From Biomphalaria glabrata (Eukaryota; Mollusca; Gastropoda; Planorbidae), in contig NC_074726.1 of the NCBI RefSeq assembly GCF_947242115.1, forward strand, positions 5,573,951-5,637,950: DNA of 64,000 nucleotides, given 5' to 3'. Below the pieces are notes generated by a model. That model did no database searches. It worked only from the letters and a program-made list of their open reading frames with translations, and was not told the DNA's origin. The first letter of the stretch is position 1, and each line of letters begins with the position of its first letter. Positions 22,829-33,666 of the stretch are shown here, one piece after another. The position numbers were made by a program, and so were the translations under genes.

Positions 22829-24589
22829 TCACATTTTCTCCTTAATTAATGTTGTAAGATTTTTTGCACATGTGCTCAGTTCATTCTCCAAATTATTCAA
22901 CATTTCCTTTAAGTTGTTGTTTAATATTGTTTCATCTGATAGTATATGTTTTATCACCATGTCTGCCTCAAATTCTTTCCTTACAGATTCTCTGAAATCA
23001 GCACCCCTCTGAACGTAATCAGAAAGTAAGCAGCTCAGACGTTTTGCTTCTTCCTTAAGCTTCTCTCCGTTTTCAGCCAAAAGTTCATGCTGTCTATACA
23101 CTTCGCGAAGAGCTCCATTCACGTCCACAAGCTGTTGCAAGAATTGGCTCTGAATGTCAGACTTTTTACCAACCAGAATAAGCCTGCTTATAAGCGAGTC
23201 AATTTGGTTGATATATATTCTCATTTGATTAAAATCAATTTGGGATATATTCTTCAGAAGGGACATTATAATTATTTCGACATTTATTAGCTCATCACCT
23301 ATTATTTTTACATTAGATAGACGCTGACGGCTAGTCTTTGCAAGCTCAAAATCTCTATTTGTGTACCTACGAGAACCTGTTTTCAAGTTCTCAACGCATG
23401 ATAATAGCTCTTCTAATTGTTTTCTTTTAGTATATTCATTACTTGTGGCATTGTTGAAAAGAATGACTCGTTCGTTGCATTCTTTAGTTAAAGTATTAAA
23501 TGCCCCGTCTTGTTTATTTAACCATTCCTTTAAAGTTTGACCTCTGCATTGTACCAAAAATGAATCCCCTCCAGTGAGAATTAAAATACAGTAATTCTTG
23601 ACAAAATCTTTCCCGAAAATGAGTTTTAAAAGTTTTATGCTTTCCAGCTCTTCGTTGGTGTACCTTAAGCCAAACTTGTAGACTAATAGAAACGCGTGGT
23701 AACCATCGGGATTTAATATGACAGCATCTTTCATTTGCTCCATGATCAGCTTGGAAGCCTTAACTGGGTCTTTTATTGTATTAGTGTCCGCTACCCCTGG
23801 AGTGTCCACGACTTTAAGAGCATAGTTATCAAATAAAGAAACCTCGTACTGTATGCCATTAGTCACTGAATTAACTGAACTTGAAGACCTAAAAGACTGT
23901 TTCCCCAAAATTGAATTGGCTGTTGAGCTTTTCCCATGGCCAGTCTTACCAACAAGAATGAGATCTATTTGCTGCATTGGCTTCTGTGAAATAGAAACGA
24001 AAATTTTTTTTAAAAAACTAGAATGGGAGTTTATGTTATCACACGAACACAGGTGACCCGACGGGTCCTCTTATAGATCCTCTTCTCTAAGTCATCGCTC
24101 ATCCAAATAAGAAATGTGCCTATATCCCCGTGTCTTTCTCATTTATTCTTTGGGTTTCCTTTATCTATTTGTAAATGAGTGTTTAGTGTTTTATATATTA
24201 TTGCTACTTTACTTTTTTTCTGTCCAGAAGTATCTCTAAATTTAGTGATTTTACTAAAGATATTACTATAATCAAATTTGAATATTCGTTTGTTATAAAT
24301 CTCACTACTCTAATTTATATTTGTTCTAGTATTTTTCAATGTTTTCTTGAGTTGAGGGATCCTAGACAGAGAATGCATATTCTAATATTGGCCTAACTTA
24401 AGTTCAATATGTTTTGTCATTGCGACACTAAATATATCTTCTCTTAGATAGAGAGTGCTTACTCTACTTTAAACTACTTTAAATCAACATACGAAACAGT
24501 ATGTTGTTAAACGAGTTTTCATTAAATTAAAACTTCATACTTACACGATCTACAAGCAGCTTTTCTTCCTCTGTTCTTGATTTAGACAT
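22829..24589 (-). CDS. GIMAP/AIG1-type GTPase, gene C
   Basis: Exon 1 is 24589-24545 (15 codons, MSKSRTEEEKLLVDR), with consensus donor GTAAGT. Exon 2 is 23983-22829, with acceptor TTTCTATTTCACAG. Phase 0, total 399 residues. P-loop GKTGHGKS lies at 27-34, DTPG at 75-78 and TGGD at 152-155; a shorter coiled-coil tail follows and ends in KEKM, with no terminal cysteine. The usual N of the TGNS stretch after the P-loop is kept but the G is Ala (TANS). An acceptor (TTTTTCTTTAG) two bases before the ATG shows a 5' UTR intron; a CAG/GTAAGA donor at 26036 is a candidate partner. It shares strand and layout with gene B, its nearest neighbour downstream. GTP binding is well supported by the motifs; an immune role is inferred from the family. 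Confidence 0.92.
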
Positions 24590-25267
24590 TTCTAAAGAAA
24601 AATTAATAATAACAGTGAATTATTACATCAGGAAATTATTTATTATGACATTACAAAATGTCTTGATGAAATGTAACAGAAGTTCTTATAGAATTTCTCC
24701 TATTGTTAAAGTGTGTATCTCATGATTATGTATATTTTCAGATTCTATGAAAATTTTAAGTAATTTCTACAAGCATATATTCAAGTCACTCTTTCGTGGA
24801 TGGTAGGAGGACGCTGATCTCAAAATGGCTCAAAAGATTTGCCTAGTAGTTAACAGTTAATGTTTATCGCTGAGAAAAGAGCTAGTAACGTGTTAGCCGC
24901 AGGGTAACGTTTGACTGTTAATTAATTAAATTGGGCACGAGACTCTATCTAGGTGTAGAACCAACATGATGCAGTAAAACGTATTTCTCTATGCAATAAC
25001 TGGTTCAATTTTATTGAAGTTTATGGGTGAGGCTTATATTTTTAAGTAAATCTAATATAGATTACATCTAGATTCTATATCTAGAACTAGATCTAGACTA
25101 GATATTCAGAGTTCCAAATTAAAACTTAAGGTCTAGTGTTAGATCTAGATATCCATATAATGAACATACCAATAAAAAATCACACAAGTATTCTTTCCTC
25201 GCTGGCCGAATAAAAAAAATTGCGTAAGTTCTAGCAGTTGACGGTGTCACGGGTTCGATAACTCAAT
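24590..25267. other. 5' flank of GIMAP gene C
   Basis: AT-rich, with TCTAGAT-type short repeats near 25060-25160. No promoter motif can be supported. Part of it is probably a 5' UTR intron of gene C. Confidence 0.35.
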
Positions 25268-25392
25268 TCTTATCTTATATAATACAGACGTTACTTCAAA
25301 AAAGAAGATGATTACGTCCTACGCGTCATGCATTTAGTCATGCATATTAACCAATGACTTAAATTCTGCCAAGTCACTGGTTTTCCTGGCTA
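25268..25392 (-). mobile_element. LINE 3' tail, CR1/Jockey-like (truncated)
   Basis: Holds CTTATCTTATATAATACAG, AGAAGATGATTACGTCCTAC and AATTCTGCCAAGTCACTGG, as in the copy at 11706-11935. Only the last about 125 bp of the element is present. Confidence 0.75.
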
Positions 25393-26969
25393 GCTCAATT
25401 GAACTAAAGAGTTAATTTAAATTATTTTTAACATTATTTCATTATATTAGAAATTTAATAATAAAAGTATTATTTTCTTGTTTTTACTTTAACCAATGAT
25501 AATCCGTAAGTAATAAAGTGCGTAAAAATTTCAACAACTTAATTTTCTAAAATTTAAAATATTATGTGTGACTTTACAGCTAGAGTTCTTAAAGTGTGTT
25601 TCTTTATCAACTGCGTAAAAAAAAAAACTTGATTACTGTGCACATAGTTGCACAAAACGCTGACCGTAATATTGATAAAACTTTAACTGTACTCAATGAG
25701 ATTGAAGTGTGCTTCTCATATATTAGTGTGATACACTTTAAACAACACTCGATACATTTTTACAAAATTTAAAAAGAAAGAAAAAAATACTTTATCCGAC
25801 TTTGCTTAATCCTGACAAAAGTTGTAAGAAGAAAACAAAATGAATTAACAGTCTACTATAAAAAATGCGAATTTTTTTTTCGTAATTTAAGATAAACACA
25901 AGTCCATTGAAGTGTAAAGCAGACCCAAACCATAAGGGGCCATTACTTACACTTTATTTCGAAATATTAAAGTTCAATAAATGTAAATAACATATTTTAT
26001 CCCACAATAATACAAAGAGGAACACAGTTTCTTACCTGTTATATGTTTTAAGTTATTATTAAACTGTTTAGTTTATTTTATGATTGGCCTGTAGAATTAT
26101 CAGAGATGGACTTCATACACACTGCTATCAGATAAAAAACAAAAAATTTCTTGTTATTCTGTGGACGAAACATGGGCGTAGCCATGCATATTTTCTCGTG
26201 GGGGGAGGGATTTTTTTCTTCCCGCTGTATATAATATTTTTTGTTATTAATTCATATCTTGTCTATTTAAGTTGAGTGTGTGAGAAATAACGTCTGAACA
26301 CTTTTACCAGACACAAAAAGACAGACAGACAGTGTTGATATACGCTTTGTAAATAACGTATTTGTTCTTTACTCTATTATACTGTGTCAGTGCTACATGT
26401 TGAAAGCAGAACATGACACATTAACATGTTATAGTCACTTAGTCTTTCTGTGTGTGTCGTAGTCACTTAATGAATCTCTTTGTGTGCTGCATCTGTTATT
26501 GAAAAAGAGTCCATGTATAACTAATTTCTTTTGAGGATCATTAGAGAAGTTTTCATCTACACTTAAGTTCTTAATTGTTTTTCTTTTTTAAAATAAAGCT
26601 TGATAAAACTTGGTATAAATATTCCTTGGAACCGTGGAACCGTGACGTATGTATAGTAGCCCTAAAACAAACTTAAGACCCTCAAATAAAAAAAAAGCTG
26701 CCCAACTCTGTGAAAGTATTGCTATTTCATGGATCTAGGCCATGTTTTCATGAGAGAAGATCAATAGGATCGAGATATAAATCTAATTTTAAGAACATCA
26801 CTTTGCATAGATAGTTTTTTACTTTGACACATGAAAATACAAAATATAGTCTATTGGTTTCATTATTTGATAAAATTAAAATTCCAATTTGTGTTTCAAA
26901 AGCATTTTTACATAAATTCGTTCCTTGTATCCTCTAATTTAGACGTCCTGACGTACTTTATAATTCCAT
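25393..26969. other. Gene-free stretch
   Basis: AT-rich. GGGCGTAGCCATGCA near 26172 resembles a hAT terminus, but no partner was found. No gene recognised. Confidence 0.35.
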
Positions 26970-27600
26970 TCATTTAACAAATCGGGTAAACCCGTTTTTA
27001 TTGCACTTTTGGGAGCCGCTAAAATGTTTATGCTCGACCTTGCGATTTGTTTTGCTCTTATACATAGTTCGTCCATCGTGGTTCGATGATGACCACGTTT
27101 TGTGCCTCCTCATGTGGCTGGTGAGACCTATGTGAGCCCAGAATGTTCCACTGCACACTGGGCAGGTTATTCCAGCTGGAGCTGGTGTCGTGGGTCTTTC
27201 TTTTCTTCTCTGGCGTTTTTCATCAGCCAGGGTTGTTCTCATTTCCTCAGCAACCTGTGCGCCAGTTTTCACAGCCCGACGCCATGATGCTCTGTCATGT
27301 GCCTCTGTCTCCCAGGTGGCTGGGTCTATGCTGAACGTCTTCAGAGAAGCTTTGAGGGTGTCACTGAAGCGTTTCCTTTAACCACCTTGTGAGCTCATCC
27401 CTTCACATCGTTGGTCATACAAGAGTCGTTTAGGGATGCGGCGGTCTTTCATTTCTGCAGACTTGGCCTGCCCATCGCAGCTGGGACTGCATCAGGATTG
27501 TGTGGATGCTTTGCAGACCCGCTCTTCGAAGGATGTCAGTATCTGGCATTTTGTCTTGCCATTTGACTTTCAGTAATTTTTTGCTCTTGCTAGTTGTTTA
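26970..27600 (-). mobile_element. LINE relic with C-terminal C2H2 finger
   Basis: On the minus strand about 27600-27380 gives ILRRAGLQSIHTILMQSQLR and WAGQV-type sequence typical of the region after the LINE RT. The open frame 27272-26970 carries CPVCSGTFWAHIGLTSHMRRH, a zinc finger with CxxC...HxxxH spacing. Frameshifts lie between these parts, so the copy is dead. It is a cousin of the relics at 6771 and 8350, with a different finger. A (TTG)n run (27608-27631) follows. Confidence 0.75.
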
Positions 27601-27730
27601 GCGGTTGCTGTTGTTGTTGTTGTTGTTGTTTTTAAACATTGATATAAAATTTAAATCATTTTGCTTCTGCCAGTTTTTTTGTGACATTGTTTATATGAGT
27701 ATCTTGAATGATTCCCCTTGACTAAGGGAG

Positions 27731-29960
27731 TGTTGTGATGTTATGTGTCATTTGTGTTAACACAGTGTGTAAATAAATTCACTCATGAATCTTACTTTAT
27801 AGTGTTTGCGTTGTTTATGGTTATCAAGTGTAGTGTTTCTAGTTTAACAAGTGGTAGCAGAGCTGTAAGTAAAATTATTTATATTATCGATCTTATTTTG
27901 AGTACTAATGGCTACTTGGATAGAGATTCCATCATTTATTAAAGAAAAGGCATACGAATTATATAAATAAGAGTTACTCGCATGGAATGAAGTTACCGAC
28001 TTTAATGAAGAGAAAGGAGCGATAGCCATCGCCCTTTCATTACCACAAAACAGTGAATCAGGTATAAGAGAGAAAGTGTTCGAACAATTAGACCTATCAA
28101 AGCTCAAATGTCTGGAAGACTTCGAGATATTTTTGAAGTTTCATGACAATAACTTGGCCAAAGACATTACAAAATTTGACGAGTTCGAAGATTTTAAACA
28201 GGGGGAAAACCAGTCCATACAGGATTTCATAGCAGACTTTGACACAAGATATAGAAAAATAGAGAAGAAAAAAGATGAAGCTGTTACCTGAGATTCTGGC
28301 CTTCAAGTTACTAAGGAATGCAAGAATAACTCGAAACGAATAATAATGAATAACGCCAATAAGGAGACGTTGTCTGAAGAAGCTAAGTCATCTCTAAAAA
28401 AGTTTAAGGGAGAAGAAAGTAAACTGGAAGACCAAGAGGCATGTATCAAACTTGAGCCAACGTTTTTAGCTGAAAATGAAGAAGCTTTATGGGCAGCAGG
28501 CAACCAAAAGCGTGAAAACTTTAGTAGTTTTGGAAAACGAGAAGATCAGAGCAAATGCAAATGCAAATATAAGCCTAAAGTTGGACATCAAGTGAGAGGT
28601 GGAGGACAAGGATGAGGCGGCAACCGAGGTTTCAGACTTCCAAAGTTCAACGAAGTTCGAAAAATATAAACCTAGTTGGTCCCGATGGCAATGTTCTAAC
28701 ATGTAAATCATACAAATCAGGTTATTTCTCCCACACCCATTCTCGGATCATACAGACATCTTTTGCCCAAATACCCAGATAGTTGGGAAAACATGTCTAA
28801 GAGGGTCAATGTTGTTGACCAGGAAGAAGAAGCCTGTTTGTTCACTGGAAATCGCAAAGCTGAAACTAGACGTTGAAGCTTTTAACTGTGCCTTATTGGA
28901 CAGCGCATGCAGTAGTACAGTGTGTGGAATGACATTGTTGGAGGCATTTTTGGACTCTTTAGATAAAGATGACCGCAGCAAAGTTACGTTAAGAGATGGT
29001 CACAGAATTTTTAAGTTTAGTGGTGGGACAATAATAAAATCAAAAGGTGAATATGAGTTACCTGTCTCAGTGGCTGGAAAGAAGGTTTAACTTGTGACTG
29101 ATGCTGCAGAAACAGACATACCATTGTTACTCTCCTGATCTGCTATGAAAACAGCAGGAGTAAAAATGGATTTAGAAAATGATACATATTTGGAAAAGTG
29201 ATTGCATTAAATTTAACATCATCTGGTCATTATTGCATTCCGATTGACAAATCAGAAACGATTCAAATTGAAGAGGTCAATACAATATTCGATGAATCCC
29301 CAGAAAAACACAAGGCAACTATTAGAAAACTACATAGACAGTTCACACACCCTCCGAGGGATACACTTATGGCTTTACTTCCAGACGCTAACATTTGGTG
29401 TGCGAAGATTTTGAATAGGAATTAACAGATATAGAATGAAGCTGCGAACTGTGCAAAGTATTTGCTAAGACACCATCTCAACCTGTAGTGGCTTTCCTTA
29501 TGGCCAGAGACTTTAATGAAAAAGTTGCAATGGATCTCAAACAGTACAAAGATCAGTGGATACAGCACATGATTGATATGTGGTCGAGGTACAGTAATTC
29601 TGTACTCATCAACCTGTAAAAAACGTCTAATGTCATTGATGCCTTGATGACAAACTGTGTAGGAATATTTGGAGTGATGAAGGCGTTGTTGACGGATAAC
29701 GGCGGCGAGCTCGATTCTGAGGAGCTTCGAGAAGTAGCATCAATCCTGAACATTCAAGTTTGTACTACTGCAGCCTTCAGTTCATATCAGAACGGCTAGT
29801 TTGAACGAGTCCACGCTATTACCGATCACATGCTAATGAAACTTGAGGCTGAAAATTCAGACGTAGCTCTGGAAACTCTCTTATTCTGGGCAAATATGGC
29901 TAAAAACTCTTTGCAAATGAGAAATTTGATATCTATATGTAGATAGTCTCTAAACTAATC
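27731..29960 (+). mobile_element. Broken Ty1/copia-like LTR retrotransposon fossil
   Basis: A short TG...CA unit at about 27731-27849 looks like the 5' LTR. It is followed two bases later by TGGTAGCAGAGC, the primer-binding-site sequence typical of initiator-tRNA-primed copia elements. Downstream on + come a gag-like region (about 27908-28615), an aspartic protease region (28809-29090, with the DSA motif), a pre-integrase zinc-binding region (29198-29425) and part of an integrase core (about 29460-29930). Protease followed directly by integrase indicates copia order. Reverse transcriptase and a 3' LTR are not seen. The coding parts are broken in many places, so it is an old fossil. Confidence 0.72.
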
Positions 29961-31457
29961 CACTTCACCTTAAATCTATGGCTATTAATTTGTATCCCCT
30001 CCTCTTTCTGTCTGTCTGGTAAAGAATATGTACAAGGGAAACTAATCATTCAGCATTCACAGATATGGCCTAATTTGTTGTGATATAAAAATAATTGCTA
30101 ACGCATTCAAACCTAACAAAACATAAATCAATTTTTTAAAATACTCAATTAGTCAATTAATTATTGGGAATTACTTATTTTTTTTCCTTTGATGTTATCA
30201 AGGGGAATAACTTGTAGAAAATTGATACAGTTTATGGACGGATTTCTTCCCCTTTAGTTAATTTTTTTTTTCAAATTTGGACTCTTTATATTTTGCTTGT
30301 TCCTTCTTCTGATTACTCAAAGATTTATTGATAAAATATAAGTCATTGCATTCCGTCTTTCTTACTTGTATTTCATATAATTGCGAGCTAAGATAAGATG
30401 TTTAATGGAAGCTAAGACATTATTTATATTCTAAATAAGCAATACTTGTCACTGCTACCTTAGCTTATTAACTGTAAGATACATATTTCAACAGAAGGTA
30501 ACCGAAACACCCATCGCACCTTAAAAGCATTAACAATATTATTATAATCATTGAGTCTGTAGTTTCTACGGCTAAACGTTCCTCTATGGTTCCTCCTGAT
30601 CAATGTTTTATTTGTTAAAATGTTATTTTCCAATTGTATCAATACGCTATCTATACAACTATAACATTCTTTCTTTATTTTTTTTTCACTAATCTGTATT
30701 TTAACATCATAAATGATGTTGACTTCTTTCTTAAATAAATAAGATATGTTTTAGAACCATTTAAATAAACAACTGGCTGTACCATTGATCGGTTTTATTA
30801 CAGGGTGTGACCGAAGATTCCTTTTTAAGTAAACAAAAGTTTGTCAGTGAAATGTTTGTTAAGCCTTTTTTTTTTCCTTCTTGCGCTCTTGGTGTATGAA
30901 AAATACTGCCTCGTATTAGACAATTCAACTGTTTGAATACAAAATAAGGTAATGAAGCTAATCTTGTTTTTGTCGCTGTTAATTATACTTTTGAGTTGGT
31001 AAAATTTGACATTTCTAAATACCTTTATTTTCTTTCGTATGTTTAATTGAATAGTTTGATGCTGGCTTCATAACATTCTCGTCAATAGTTTTTAACATAG
31101 CAGTATTCAGTAATCAATGTGTTATATGGACCTTTACAAGGCATGCTGGCTGAGCGGTAAGGCTTCCAAAACCGCAAAACGACATTGGATTGCAAGGGGA
31201 ACTTTACTTGCAGGGACCTATACTCTGCGATCTGAAACTTACATTTTAGTTTTGTGAATTACGAAAAGTATAGATAATTCTCTTGGAAAGATCCTTGCAT
31301 TTTATATACAATCTTGACACCTAATTCGTAAATGCACTTAATTAATTAAGAGAACCAAGTTGTGAAAATAAAAGTTATTTTGCTTTTCAGTGCTGTAAGG
31401 GTAAAAGCCGCTATTACATTTTATTAGTCTGTATATCTGTCCGTCCGTCTGTCTGTA
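29940..31457. other. Gene-free stretch with repeat remnants
   Basis: About 29940-30190 resembles the GTCT-core repeat (TCTGTCTGTCTGGTA, TTAATTA end). A family A SINE scrap lies at 31135-31210 (GGCTGAGCGGTAAGGCTTCC). The rest is AT-rich and shows no gene. Confidence 0.4.
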
Positions 31458-31739
31458 GATCGCATTGTCCTTTTTGACAATACTTCCTCCAAGGATAATC
31501 AAGCCTTAACAGAAAGGCCAATGAAAAAGTTGCTAAATTGTGTTGAGAAATTAAAGACCAATATGAAACATTATTCTGTCAAAACTTCTGATATGGCCAT
31601 AAAGAGTCGAGAACGTCTTGCGACAACAGCTCAAGACAGTCACGTGATGAGTTTTACCTGTCCTAAAAATCATTCTGATAAGTTTGATAATGTATCGATA
31701 ACTTTACGCATGTATACAGTGAACTCTATATCCTTATAA
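31458..31739 (+). pseudogene. GIMAP-like pseudogene fragment
   Basis: From 31458 the frame reads DRIVLFDNTSSKDNQ, MKKLLNCVEKLKTNMKHYS and AIKSRERL. That lines up with the end of the GTPase domain of genes D and E (DRVILFDNSSQ, KQMKKLLKCVEHL, KSRDFLL). P-loop, DTPG and G4 are absent. Immediately upstream is a short (GTCT)n-like tract (31436-31457), so the gene was cut or replaced there. Similarity stops near 31640, after which the frame runs to TAA without coiled coil. It lies on the same strand as genes D and E and is probably the stump of another tandem copy. Confidence 0.8.
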
Positions 31740-31740
31740 G

Positions 31741-32427
31741 AAAGAAGAAGGACTTTAGGGTATATTAACTCCCGTGCGGGTGCACTTCAGGATGTCTTAA
31801 AAAAACAAATCGAATTTTTTTTTTTAATAATGTGTGGACCAAATCATTGTTAAGTAGTGCTTATTTGTAAATTAATCTTCTAAATAAATAACATACTACT
31901 AATGAATCATACGTGCTTTTTTCCTGTAAAAAGTTTTAAAATGTTTTTCAAAATCAATATTTCCCACCAGATTTTGTTGAATGAACAAAATGTTTTAAAA
32001 TGCGATTCGTAGGCTTGTCATAGTTGATCGCAAATATTTCTTGATTAACTTTTGTTTGGACAAAACTGCATCGAACACGCCTCATTCAGTCCAGACGAAA
32101 TTCGTTTTTGTTAATATCGCTTTCTGCAAAGGTAATAATCTCCTCTTCAATATCCTCACGAAAAGTGGTTGAAAGTTGTATTTAATGTTTAGAGTTACAG
32201 TGTGCATTCTCCTCAAATTCACAGCTTTTGTCTTTAAAGTTTTTTTCAGTTAATATAATTTATAAAAACGATCGTGACTAGTCCTACTTTAGTGTTTAAG
32301 TGAGTTTCTGTCGTGCGTGGATAGAGGCCGTGAATTCTTTCTGCAATGACTTTAATTAAAATGAATTATAGTTAATTGAAAATAAACCAAGACAATTATT
32401 TACCTATGATTGACTATTCACTTAGTA
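31741..32427. other. Gene-free stretch
   Basis: AT-rich between the GIMAP fragment and the first MITE. Nothing recognised. Confidence 0.4.
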
Positions 32428-32621
32428 CAGGGGTTCTCAAGCTGTGGGTCGCGACGATTGACGATTTGCCAGGGGTCGCCTAAGACCATCAAAAATATGG
32501 ATTGTTATTATCTATTCTTCTATTGCTTTAAGTGTGTGTGTGTGTGTGTGTGAGGTGGGGTCGCGGAAGAGTGGGAGATTGTAAAAAGGGGTCGCCGTGC
32601 TTAAAAGGTTGAGAACAGCTG
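32428..32621 (+). mobile_element. hAT MITE with (GT)n core
   Basis: Ends CAGGGGTTCTCAA and TTGAGAACAGCTG, with perfect 8-bp target duplication ACTTAGTA (32420-32427 and 32622-32629). The centre holds a GT microsatellite. The interior is shared with 32960-33160 and 55482-55681. Confidence 0.9.
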
Positions 32622-32959
32622 ACTTAGTAGAATTCAGGTCTCTTATTAAAATGCAAGATACGTATATTCTGAAATCTCTTTTTTTCAATCTATGAGATGC
32701 GAAATAAAAGCTTAATCATATGCATAATAAAACATAATAAAACAAATATATAACTCTGCCACTTTAAGAAAAAAAAAGTAATAACCTTTTAGACTCACTT
32801 TATGACGTCTGGTCCATAAAACATAAGTAGCGTCTCATGTTATGGCCAGACTGTAGGTAACTGTGTTTATAGCATGTTCTAGAAGTGCCACGTATTGAGT
32901 GAATGTGAAAAGACGGTCAACAAATCTTAGGGGTTTCCAGATGGTCCAACAATCTAAGG

Positions 32960-33160
32960 CAGCGGTTCTCAACCTTTTATGCTCGGCGACTCCTTTTTAC
33001 AATCCCCCACTCTGCCGCGACCCCCCCCCCCACACACACACACATACAGCAAAAGAAGAATAGACAATAACCATCCATATTTTCGATGGTCTTAGGCGAC
33101 TCCTGGCCAATCGTCAATCGACCCCTAAAGGGGTCGCGATCAACAGGTTGAGAACCCCTG
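32960..33160 (-). mobile_element. hAT MITE with (CA)n core
   Basis: Ends CAGCGGTTCTCAACC and GGTTGAGAACCCCTG, flanked by ATCTAAGG and GTCTAAGG (8 bp, one mismatch). It lies opposite in orientation to the copy 340 bp to the left and about 500 bp upstream of the first exon of gene D. Confidence 0.9.
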
Positions 33161-33666
33161 GTCTAAGGGATAGGTGAAGAAGAATGTGGAACTGAAAAGC
33201 TTTAACTATACTAGGTTACATTTTTTTCTTTACTTTTATTCAGTAAGTATTTTATGATATCTGATATAAAAGTATAACCAAAGTCAAGAAATGTATAAAA
33301 AAAATTTTACTGCTTTATTTATTGGTCACGTGTACATAGAGTACTTGGAGATTGAGACTGTAAGATATGTTGTCACGTATCTCGTCTGCTATGGCTATAC
33401 AAACTTTTATTTATTAAATAATCATTCAAATTACAGATCATTTTTTACTCGCGAGATACGTATATCTTTCAACATTATTACGAAATACACTTTTTTTAAA
33501 GAATTGTTACTTGAAGAAAATACAATTAAATAATAAAATAATTGCGTGATGATAACTAGATAAGCCAAAGTAGATTCATGACATGGCATTGGACAGTTCC
33601 ATATTGAACTCTGGGATCAAATTTTGATTTACAACAAGGAAACTCAATTTTATGATTTTGGTGCAA

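Noticed and set aside
33652-33654. Upstream in-frame ATG of gene D
   Set aside because: Possible, but the ATG at 33667 has a better context and gives an MAE start like gene E. It would change only five residues.
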